This document shows, in pieces, positions 1 through 7,042 of a stretch of 25,803 nt of DNA. The first letter of the stretch is position 1; every line of letters starts with the position of its first letter. Below the pieces are notes generated by a model. That model did no database searches and was not told the DNA's origin. It saw nothing but the letters and a program-made list of their open reading frames with translations. The position numbers and the translations under genes were made by a program. The stretch is from GCA-001735895 sp964488685 (lineage in GTDB: Bacteria; Pseudomonadota; Gammaproteobacteria; GCA-001735895): assembly GCA_964488685.1 (NCBI GenBank), contig CAZAVY010000044.1, positions 1 through 25,803 of the forward strand, read 5' to 3'.

Positions 1-2196
1 TCATTCGTCGGTGCCGTCTGGGTATTCGCGCAAATCCTGGGCGATCCTACCCCCAGAGAGGTGATCGTCTACCGCTGGTTTGCCGCCGGCACGCTCAGTG
101 TCGATGTCGGTTTTCTGATCGACTCCCTCAGCGCCGTAATGATGCTGGTGGTCACGGGCTTCAGCTTTATGATCGCGGTGTTCTCGATCAACTACATGCA
201 CAATGACCCCAGTTTCTCGCGCTATTTCAGCGCGATGGCTCTATTCGTATTTTCCATGCTAATTCTGGTGATGGGGAACAACTTTATCATGTTGTTTCTC
301 GGCTGGGAGGCTGTGGGCCTGTGCTCTTACCTGCTGATTGGCCACTACTATGATCGCAAATCGGCCGCGCGTGCCGGCACCAAGGCTTTCATCATGAATC
401 GGGTGGGTGATGCGGGATTCCTGATCGGCATTTTTCTCATCGCCTCAAATTTCGGCAGCGTTGCCTATACCGACGTCTTTTCCAATCTATGGAAGATCGA
501 CAGCTTTACGGCAACCGCCATCGGCCTCTGCCTATTGACCGGCGCGATCGGTAAATCGGCGCAACTCCCGCTCGGCACCTGGCTCGCCAAGGCAATGGAA
601 GGCCCAACGCCATCGAGTGCGCTCATTCATGCAGCAACGATGGTCACTGCGGGTGTGTACATGATCGCGCGCAGCAACGGGATCTACGACATGGCTCCCG
701 TGGCGCTCGCGGCGATCACCGTGGTCGGTGCTGTCACTGCCGTCTATGGTGCAACCATAGGGAAAACGATTTCCGACATCAAGGGCATTCTCGCCGCTTC
801 TACGACGACGCAACTCGGTCTCATGTTCGTCGCACTCGGCCTCGGCGCATATCCTGTTGCGATCTTTCATCTCGTGGCCCACGCATTTCTGAAGAGTTTT
901 CTTTTCCTCACCGCACCCTCGATCCTTCACTACTTCCACACTTTCCCGGAAGCAGGTGCAGTTGACGAACGGCCCGGCCCGGTGCCAATTGTGTATTGGT
1001 TCATCCTCCTGAGCTGTGTCGGCCTTATTGCCTATCCCTTCGGACTGGGGCTGGTCGGCGGAATCGAAGGCACCGGGCTCGAGGCCTCATTTTATGTGCT
1101 GGCAGCAGCCGGCGTGATGGCGCTCTTCACCACGCTCTACTATGCCATCAGTGCCACCCAACGAATATTTGGCGGCCATGACCATCAAAAGATACCGGTT
1201 GCGGTCCCTATCATCGCGTTTGCCCTGGTCGTAGTGATCGGATTCATTTTCAAGATCTTGCCAGGAGGTCTGAATGACACCTGGTTCGCGAATTTCCTCG
1301 CACCTGTCGTCAGCATGTCGGCAACGGAGGCCAGCCGCTCGGTTCTCAGCTTCGGTATTGTAGGCGCGGTTGGCCTGGTGATGATATCGGGTTGGGTGGC
1401 GGCTCTGTTCATGGATCGTTTCCGCCCCGAACTTCCGGGTCTCAAAATGCTCCGGGCTCGAACCATCTACACCGCCGCAATGCGACGCTTTTGGCTCGAC
1501 GATTTCTACCATCGGGTGCTGGTCGCGGGCATTGTAAGGTTTGGCAATCTACTCGATCGATTCGATACCAATGTGATCGATCGTATGGTTGGCACTCCGG
1601 CCCCTGCGGATAATATCAGGAGTGCGAGTTCAACCTGGGAAACCCGCTATATTGCGGCGAGGATCTCCGGCGCTGAGGGTATGCTCGGTACGCTCGGTTC
1701 ACCTGCCGGCGTGCCTGCGATCGCCGATCCGAAAACTGAAAGCGGTGGACTCCTGCCCTGGCTGACGTCAGCCAGCGCCCGCAGTTCGCGATATATCGAG
1801 AAGCGCTTTGTCGCCGAAGGTGCCGGCGGCGTTGGTAAGCTTACCGCCCTTGCCTCAAATTCTTCCCAATTCTTCGAGCAACACGTTGTCGCCCAGGGTG
1901 CCGGGGTCATCGGTAAGCTTACGACCTTGGCCTCGCGTTCTTCCGATTTCTTCGAGAAGGATGTGATCACGAAGATTCAAGGTTTCTTCAGCATGGCAAC
2001 CGGTGGCGCTGCGGTTATTTCGAGCTGGGTCGAGTACAATGTGTTCGAATCCGGTGTCAATAAAGGTGTGTCGGAGACAGGCAGCGTCCTAGGAATAACC
2101 CTTTACAAGTTTGAAAATCTGCTCGGCCATCCGATGGTTGTTGGAACGACAGTTCTGCTCGCCATATTCGGCATACTGTGGGGAGTGGTGTCGTGA
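1..2196 (+). CDS. nuoL: NADH-quinone oxidoreductase subunit L (5' end outside window), 2M-type
   Basis: The reading frame is open from base 1, so the gene begins upstream and 731 codons are visible. It encodes the distal antiporter-like membrane subunit of complex I, which pumps protons in the inner membrane. Family signatures are the TM5 glutamate in FLGWEAVGLCSYLL, the lysine in GAIGKSAQLPL, the AMEGPTPSSALIHAATMVTAGV region (positions about 592-655), and FHLVAHAFLKSFLFL with its paired histidines. The usual H-x-W-L-P-D-A-M reads G-T-W-L-A-K-A-M here, which is a deviation. After FWLDDFYHRVLVAGIVRF comes a long hydrophilic and amphipathic stretch of roughly 200 residues holding three 26-residue repeats, then a final membrane helix at the C-terminus. 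This is longer than the canonical NuoL of about 613 residues in E. coli. The TGA stop overlaps the GTG start of the next gene, which indicates translational coupling. Confidence 0.93.
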   Translation, partial: SFVGAVWVFAQILGDPTPREVIVYRWFAAGTLSVDVGFLIDSLSAVMMLVVTGFSFMIAVFSINYMHNDPSFSRYFSAMALFVFSMLILVMGNNFIMLFLGWEAVGLCSYLLIGHYYDRKSAARAGTKAFIMNRVGDAGFLIGIFLIASNFGSVAYTDVFSNLWKIDSFTATAIGLCLLTGAIGKSAQLPLGTWLAKAMEGPTPSSALIHAATMVTAGVYMIARSNGIYDMAPVALAAITVVGAVTAVYGATIGKTISDIKGILAASTTTQLGLMFVALGLGAYPVAIFHLVAHAFLKSFLFLTAPSILHYFHTFPEAGAVDERPGPVPIVYWFILLSCVGLIAYPFGLGLVGGIEGTGLEASFYVLAAAGVMALFTTLYYAISATQRIFGGHDHQKIPVAVPIIAFALVVVIGFIFKILPGGLNDTWFANFLAPVVSMSATEASRSVLSFGIVGAVGLVMISGWVAALFMDRFRPELPGLKMLRARTIYTAAMRRFWLDDFYHRVLVAGIVRFGNLLDRFDTNVIDRMVGTPAPADNIRSASSTWETRYIAARISGAEGMLGTLGSPAGVPAIADPKTESGGLLPWLTSASARSSRYIEKRFVAEGAGGVGKLTALASNSSQFFEQHVVAQGAGVIGKLTTLASRSSDFFEKDVITKIQGFFSMATGGAAVISSWVEYNVFESGVNKGVSETGSVLGITLYKFENLLGHPMVVGTTVLLAIFGILWGVVS
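1732..1965 (+). repeat. Three imperfect 78-bp (26-codon) tandem repeats inside nuoL
   Basis: Copies lie at 1732-1809, 1810-1887 and 1888-1965. Copies 2 and 3 are close at the protein level (VAEGAGGVGKLTALASNSSQ... against VAQGAGVIGKLTTLASRSSD..., both continuing FFE). They share the DNA word GGTAAGCTTAC. The first copy is more diverged but keeps LT, A, SS and E at the same spacing. The repeats lie between the last antiporter-core helices and the terminal membrane helix, which is the place of the amphipathic lateral helix HL. Known: 2M complex I enzymes carry insertions in this helix. Inferred: these repeats are that extension. Confidence 0.8.
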
Positions 2197-3851
2197 TAAT
2201 CGATCACATCTTCGCCGCGGATCAGATTGGATTTCCAGTCCTCAGCACCCTTCTATTCCTGCCATTCCTGGCCGCTGCCGTCCTCACTATGGTCAAGGAT
2301 CAAGCTCTGGCCTACAAGGTGGCAGTGGGCGTCAGTGTCGTCGAGTTCGTTTTGGCCGGTGTCGTGTGGTTCTATTTTGATCCCGGCAGTGCCAGCATGC
2401 AGTTCGTTGAGAAAATCGGCCCTCTGCCGCTCGTCGGCGCAAGCTACTACCTGGGCCTTGACGGCATCAGTATGCTGTTTATTCCGGCGACAGCGACACT
2501 CGCGCTGCTTGCTGTGCTCTACACGCACACGGATCCGTCCGTAAAGCACAATCGAAGTGGCTACCTCGCAGCCCTGCTTGCCTTCGAGGCGGCGATGATG
2601 GGTGCCTTCATGGCTCTCGACCTGCTACTGTTCTGGGTATTCTTTGTTTTAGAGATCGTGCCCAGCTATCTTCTCATTGTGCATTGGGGCACAGGCACCG
2701 AACGCCGCGAAGCGGCGGCCAATTATCTCGTCTACATGCTGCTGGCCTCGGCTGCAATCCTGGTCGGCATTTTACTGTTGGCCACCAATTACAGCAGCAT
2801 AGCAGGCAGCGGCTTATCCTTCGATTATGCGCAGCTCTTGACGGCATCTCTGCCGGAAAAGACTCAATCATTGATCTTCTTTATCCTCTGCCTCGGTTTT
2901 GCCATCAAGGCGCCGCTATTCCCGTTTCACACGTGGATGCCCAAAGTGCTTGAGCAGGGCCCAGTTGTAGGCATGTGCGTCTTCATAGTCGGCATCAAAC
3001 TCGGTGCGTATGGCTTCCTGCGTTTCGTCATTCCGTTGTTGCCCCAGGCAGCACAGGATTGGTATTGGCTGATGGCACTGCTCGGCGTGGTAAGCATGGT
3101 ATACGGCGCGCTCATCGCACTTGTTCAGGTAAATCTGCGCCGGGTACTGGCCTTTGCCAGCATCAGCCACATGGGTGTCGTCATGCTCGGGCTGTTCTCG
3201 TTGAATTTCCACGGTATGCAGGGTGGGTTGTTGCAGATGATTTCTTTGGGGATCGTGGGTGCGGGCCTATACTTTGTTGCGGGCTTTTTATTCTCCCGCA
3301 TGGGCGCGCCCGACGTGACACGCATGGGCGGTCTTCAACAGAAAATGCCAGTGATGGCGCTCACGTTCCTCATCATCGCGCTTGCGGGCATCGGCATGCC
3401 CGGAACGAGTGGGTTCAATGGCGAGCACCTCGTCATGCTCGGCGCCTACAAAAAGCACTGGGTGATGGCGATGTTCGTTGGCCTCGGCACCATGCTGACC
3501 GCCGCCTATTTCCTATGGTACTACCAACGGGCGTTCCTTGGCGGACAGGGACAGAATGTTGATCCGAACCGCAGTTTCCCGGATCTCAGTTCACGCGAGA
3601 AATTCATTGCGATCTCACTCACGGCGATCATCTTCTGGATCGGCCTGTATGTGGCACCTTTCCTCAATACGACGCAAGGTGCAGTGCGTGCGCTGGAAAG
3701 TCATGTGGCTCAGAGCGCGTCACCAACAGGAGGTGGCGACACGGCCATCAGTCATATCGGCACATTTGACGGCATTGACAGTAAGATCATGGTTTCCAAA
3801 ACCGACATCATCACCCATGGGAATGGGTTCCAGGGGAGCAGAGCGCAATGA
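2193..3851 (+). CDS. nuoM: NADH-quinone oxidoreductase subunit M, first copy
   Basis: A 552-residue polytopic antiporter-like subunit of complex I. Start: the GTG at 2193 overlaps the nuoL stop (GTGA) and has GGGGAG about 8 bases upstream, so it is preferred over the in-frame GTG at 2178. Family signatures are YYLGLDGISMLF near the N-terminus, the lysine in GFAIKAPLFPFHTWMP, LRRVLAFASISHMG, GIGMPGTSGFNGEHLVM and the late YFLWYYQRAFLG. The TM5 motif is altered: where the paralogue and E. coli NuoM have W-E-x-x-(L/I)-(V/I)-P, this copy reads F-V-L-E-I-V-P. Valine 152 therefore sits at the conserved glutamate position and a glutamate lies two residues later. The C-terminal 50 or so residues are hydrophilic and unusual. 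The TGA overlaps the ATG of the second copy. The pair probably arose as the two M subunits of a 2M complex. Confidence 0.93.
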   Translation: MIIDHIFAADQIGFPVLSTLLFLPFLAAAVLTMVKDQALAYKVAVGVSVVEFVLAGVVWFYFDPGSASMQFVEKIGPLPLVGASYYLGLDGISMLFIPATATLALLAVLYTHTDPSVKHNRSGYLAALLAFEAAMMGAFMALDLLLFWVFFVLEIVPSYLLIVHWGTGTERREAAANYLVYMLLASAAILVGILLLATNYSSIAGSGLSFDYAQLLTASLPEKTQSLIFFILCLGFAIKAPLFPFHTWMPKVLEQGPVVGMCVFIVGIKLGAYGFLRFVIPLLPQAAQDWYWLMALLGVVSMVYGALIALVQVNLRRVLAFASISHMGVVMLGLFSLNFHGMQGGLLQMISLGIVGAGLYFVAGFLFSRMGAPDVTRMGGLQQKMPVMALTFLIIALAGIGMPGTSGFNGEHLVMLGAYKKHWVMAMFVGLGTMLTAAYFLWYYQRAFLGGQGQNVDPNRSFPDLSSREKFIAISLTAIIFWIGLYVAPFLNTTQGAVRALESHVAQSASPTGGGDTAISHIGTFDGIDSKIMVSKTDIITHGNGFQGSRAQ

Positions 3852-5503
3852 ACGAGATTCTTGCCGCCGACCAGATTGGCTTTCCGGTTCTGAGCGCGCT
3901 CATCGTGCTACCCATTTTAGCCGCAATTACGCTTCAGTTCCTGGCAAGTGAAAAAGCGCAACGCCGGACGGTCATCATCGCCACGATCCTGGAGCTTGCA
4001 CTGGCGCTCTTCATTCTCACCCAGTTCGTACCGGGGAGCGCTGATATTCAATTCGCCGAACGCGGGCTGTGGATGCCGTTGATCGGCGCATCCTTCTATT
4101 TGGGCGTCGATGGCATCAGCGTTCTTTTCCTGCCACTGTCGGCTTTCGTGATCCTATTGGCGGTTCTTTTATCGCCGGAAATCGGGACCGGATTTGGCCG
4201 CTTCTATTGGGCCAACATCCTGGTTTTCGAGGCCTTCGTCATGGGCATTTTCTGTTCCCTCGATCTTTTGATGTTTTTCGTATTCTGGGAACTAATCCTC
4301 ATTCCTTCCTACTTCCTTGTGAAACTCTGGGGGGTGGGACCACAGCGTCATTACGCGGCGATCAAATATGTAACCTACATGCTAGTAGGATCGGCCCCGC
4401 TGCTATTGGCCATTGTAATGCTCGGCATCAACTATGGCGCCGCAGTTGCGGCAGGCACAGCGCCTGCAGGCGAAAATTTCAACTTCGTCGAACTCCTCGA
4501 AGTTTCCGTGCCGCCGGAAATCCAAGGGGTAATTTTTGTCCTGATGATCATCGGCTTCGCAGTCAAGGGACCGGTGCCCCCCTTCCACACCTGGATGCCC
4601 AGCATACTGATGGAGGGACCGGTTAGCATGGCCATTTTGCTGATTGGTCTCAAGCTTGGCACCTATGGCATGTTGCGTTTTGTACTACCGCTACTACCCG
4701 AAGCCAGCATCGATTGGCAGTTGGTTATGGCCTGGCTCGGGGTGTTCGCCATACTTTACGGCGGCCTGATCGCGCTGGCACAACTTAATCTACGCCGTCT
4801 CCTCGCCTTCGCGAGTGTCAGCCACGTTGGATTGGTGCTGCTTGGCATCTTCTCGCTCAATGCGCAAAGCCTGCAGGGAAGCCTTATGTTGATGATCAAT
4901 ATCGGCCTGACCTCGACGGCACTGATGTTTCTTACCGGTATACTTTACCGCCGGGTAGGCTCAACCCAACTCTCGGCTTTCGGTGGTCTTGCGCGTTATG
5001 TGCCTAAACTAGCCTTTTTCTTCCTCGCCATCGGGCTAGCCACGATTGGCGCGCCGGGCACCAGTGGGTTTTACGGTGAGTTTGCTGTCATGTGGGGTGC
5101 ATTCGAGAGCGATTGGCTCCTTGCGGCAGTTGCGGTAATAGGCGTGGTGCTGAGCGCCGGTTATTTGCTGTGGTACTATGAGCGAGCCTTTTTTGGCCCT
5201 CCTGGATCCGCCAAAATACAAACGATCCGCGATCTCAACACCCGGGAAACCACAGCGATGGGAGTTGTGCTTGCGCTTGTTATCCTGATCGGCGTTTATC
5301 CCATGCCGCTTATCGATATTTCATCGGCCTCGACCACCGCATTAGCACAACGTCTGGAGGAACGTAGCCCCGCTCTTCCCGTTGCCGACTTGCAGGGAAG
5401 CCAGACCGAGTGTTGGCGCGTAGGCGTACGAGCGCAATCGCCTGATACGGATCCTTGTTTAACAGCATCCAGGAATACTGTCCCGCACTCAAAGAACTTC
5501 TGA
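3848..5503 (+). CDS. nuoM: NADH-quinone oxidoreductase subunit M, second copy, with abnormal C-terminus
   Basis: A 551-residue paralogue of the preceding gene, starting in an ATGA overlap. Both begin with a similar stretch (AADQIGFPVLSxL). It keeps the TM5 glutamate (FVFWELILIPSYFL), the lysine in GFAVKGPVPPFHTWMP, LRRLLAFASVSHVG and GAPGTSGFYGEFAVM. With nuoL and the first nuoM it gives one antiporter-like subunit more than canonical complex I before NuoN is counted. Normal family sequence ends around TALAQRLEERSPALPVA (about position 5390). The remaining 35 or so residues are polar, rich in C/R/S/T and unlike NuoM, and they run into DNA resembling a decayed transposase. I infer that the original stop, and probably nuoN, were lost in a rearrangement. 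The core fold looks intact. Confidence 0.9.
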   Translation: MNEILAADQIGFPVLSALIVLPILAAITLQFLASEKAQRRTVIIATILELALALFILTQFVPGSADIQFAERGLWMPLIGASFYLGVDGISVLFLPLSAFVILLAVLLSPEIGTGFGRFYWANILVFEAFVMGIFCSLDLLMFFVFWELILIPSYFLVKLWGVGPQRHYAAIKYVTYMLVGSAPLLLAIVMLGINYGAAVAAGTAPAGENFNFVELLEVSVPPEIQGVIFVLMIIGFAVKGPVPPFHTWMPSILMEGPVSMAILLIGLKLGTYGMLRFVLPLLPEASIDWQLVMAWLGVFAILYGGLIALAQLNLRRLLAFASVSHVGLVLLGIFSLNAQSLQGSLMLMINIGLTSTALMFLTGILYRRVGSTQLSAFGGLARYVPKLAFFFLAIGLATIGAPGTSGFYGEFAVMWGAFESDWLLAAVAVIGVVLSAGYLLWYYERAFFGPPGSAKIQTIRDLNTRETTAMGVVLALVILIGVYPMPLIDISSASTTALAQRLEERSPALPVADLQGSQTECWRVGVRAQSPDTDPCLTASRNTVPHSKNF

Positions 5504-5640
5504 TGACTCAGCTCAGAGCACAGTATTGCCAGAGCATATCCGGCAGGAATTCGAGGACTTTCTCAAGTGCGGCCGTTTCTACCACCGCTTCCTACTGTTG
5601 CAATCAATGGGATGGAATTCTCCTCATCGATTTATAGATG
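5418..5640 (+). pseudogene. Decayed N-terminal fragment of an IS91-like (zinc-binding N-terminus) transposase
   Basis: No intact ORF of note is present, but pieces in alternating frames resemble the N-terminal part of IS91-family transposases. Frame 1 gives FNSIQEYCPALKELL near 5455. Frame 3 gives VLPEHIRQEFEDFLKCGR at 5523-5576, close to the family's 'LPxFVxxEFxxFLxCG' segment. Frame 1 again gives CCNQWDGILLIDL at about 5593-5634, where the family has its C-x2-C then LVAFSCK. At least two frameshifts and one stop separate the pieces, and no catalytic domain follows. The assignment rests on remembered family sequence. The fragment directly follows, and partly underlies, the abnormal end of the second nuoM. 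Confidence 0.45.
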
Positions 5641-5726
5641 GGATGTTAGAAACTAGCATTCTGGCGCATAAACGCTCCAGCATCTAAAGTAGAGGAGGAG
5701 TTCATCCCTTTGCTTACGAAATTTTT

Positions 5727-5748
5727 AGCTGCCGATGGGCTTTTTTTT
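5727..5748 (+). terminator. Possible weak Rho-independent terminator after the nuo genes
   Basis: A short imperfect stem (AGC..CC, loop GAT, GGGCT, with a two-base bulge) is followed directly by eight T residues at 5741-5748. The stem has only five pairs, so efficiency would be low. Its position and orientation fit the end of the plus-strand nuo transcript. Confidence 0.3.
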
Positions 5749-5770
5749 GTAGTTTCCCCGGTTTCATAGT

Positions 5771-5808
5771 CTGTCTATCCTGCCTGTTCTCAGGTTGTCA
5801 ATAGACAG
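5771..5808. repeat. Interrupted inverted repeat between convergent genes
   Basis: CTGTCTAT at 5771-5778 is the exact reverse complement of ATAGACAG at 5801-5808. Nested inside are CCTG (5783-5786) and CAGG (5791-5794). The whole can fold as a two-part stem. No clear poly-T follows on either strand, so it is not a standard terminator. It could be an end of a lost element or an RNA-processing hairpin. Confidence 0.4.
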
Positions 5809-5869
5809 TTACACAGTTTTATTTACAGTCGCTATTCTGACCAGATACTAACTAACTACCGGCCTATAT

Positions 5870-6925
5870 TTAGGCGTTTTCCAGATCGCCGGGTTCGGCA
5901 GTGTCGACACCGTCTCGCAGCACGTATGAATCGATATCCTTTTCGTTTAACAGGAACGAAGCAGCTGAACTACGGCGGCCTGTATCGCAATAAATTATGT
6001 ACTTCTTTTGGGCGTCCAGTGAGTTTGCTTTCATACGCAGGAAAATCAGTGGTATGTTTATACTACCCTTAAGGTGTTTGGCCTTGTGCTCCGTTGGTAA
6101 GCGCACATCGAACCAGACAGCGCCGCCGTCAACCAGTTTCTTGCCCTCATCGTAGTCAACCCATTTGAGCAGGGGTTCGTTGAGCAATGAATTGAAATCT
6201 TCCTTGTTGAGGCGCATCAGGTGACCTTCCGTAAGCATGGTGATGGTTGCGTTTCGCTTGCTGTCGGCAATCAATGCTTCCTCGCCAAAACTATCGCCCA
6301 CCGACAGGGTGGCAAGTTTTACACCGTTGGGATTCGCCGGCGTCGAGCGTGTCACGAGACAACGTCCTTCCTTGATAATGTAAAAATAGTCTCCCTCGGA
6401 GTCTTGTTCAATGACCTTTTCGCCGGGCTTGAAGCTAACCGACTCCATGCGCATGAACATCGCCTGGATGTTTGCCGGGGGAATGCGATGGAAGGCACGG
6501 GTTTGTAGAATGCGGGTCATCCAGTCGGTTTCTTCATCTTCTTCATCAACACCTTCGACTGTGTAACTACCCGTCTGATCCCAGGTCAACATGATATCGA
6601 GCATGTCGCTATTGATCTTGGTGACTACCGCGTCCGATTTGGCTCGCGCTGATAACGGTCGTGGAAAGCCGTGCGCCAGTGGCTGCAGGCCTTCAGAGGA
6701 TCCGGTTTTCACCACTTTGACGACTTTTCCTTCGCTCAATAACTCAATCTCGCCTTTGAGCACGTATACGTGAAATTTTTCCGGGTCCCCTTTCTTGAAG
6801 ACATAGTGGCCCGCCGGTATCGTGCTGGCAGATATTTTTTTTATTAATTCTTGAGCATTTTCAGGATTCAGAGAATTGATCGGTGAAAAAGACTTAATTT
6901 GTTTTGGATCAATTTCAAGGCTCAT
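5870..6925 (-). CDS. Tandem cyclic-nucleotide-binding domain protein with C-terminal rhodanese domain
   Basis: A 351-residue soluble protein with no signal peptide or membrane helix. Residues about 20-115 form a first CNB-like domain (AGHYVFKKGDPEKFHVYVLKG) lacking a clear phosphate-binding cassette. Residues about 140-250 form a second, better conserved CNB domain (PGEKVIEQDSEGDYFYIIKEG, then FGEEAL at 213-218 and arginine 224 in KRNATI). The second domain may still bind a cyclic nucleotide. Residues about 255-345 form a rhodanese domain (VDGGAVWFDVRLPTEHKAKHLKGSINIP) with the catalytic-type loop YCDTGRRSSA and cysteine 313. No DNA-binding helix-turn-helix is visible, so it is not a classical Crp/FNR regulator. 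It lies 117 bp downstream of mltD on the same strand. The function is unknown. A cyclic-nucleotide-controlled sulfurtransferase or sensor is only a guess from the architecture. Confidence 0.88.
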   Translation of the reverse strand: MSLEIDPKQIKSFSPINSLNPENAQELIKKISASTIPAGHYVFKKGDPEKFHVYVLKGEIELLSEGKVVKVVKTGSSEGLQPLAHGFPRPLSARAKSDAVVTKINSDMLDIMLTWDQTGSYTVEGVDEEDEETDWMTRILQTRAFHRIPPANIQAMFMRMESVSFKPGEKVIEQDSEGDYFYIIKEGRCLVTRSTPANPNGVKLATLSVGDSFGEEALIADSKRNATITMLTEGHLMRLNKEDFNSLLNEPLLKWVDYDEGKKLVDGGAVWFDVRLPTEHKAKHLKGSINIPLIFLRMKANSLDAQKKYIIYCDTGRRSSAASFLLNEKDIDSYVLRDGVDTAEPGDLENA

Positions 6926-7042
6926 GTCTTAATTTTGGGAATCCTTCGTGAATGGTATCGATGAAAGCTATTTTGGCTCTTGATATCCGATAAAGCAACT
7001 CTTGTAGGCAATTTTTCGAAGCTGCTTCACAGACTGTTTGCG

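Larger units (their letters stand above)
5504..5869. other. Gene-free gap between complex I operon and minus-strand CNB/rhodanese gene
   Basis: The left half holds the transposase-like debris. The right half (5641-5869) is AT-richer, has stops in all frames on inspection, and contains a possible weak terminator (5727-5748) and an interrupted inverted repeat (5771-5808). I see no trace of nuoN. The genes on either side converge here, so no promoter is expected. Confidence 0.6.

Noticed and set aside
2975..3562. Plus-strand 195-codon frame inside the first nuoM
   Set aside because: It is rich in R/H and lacks hydrophobic or family structure, while the nuoM frame is clearly conserved throughout.
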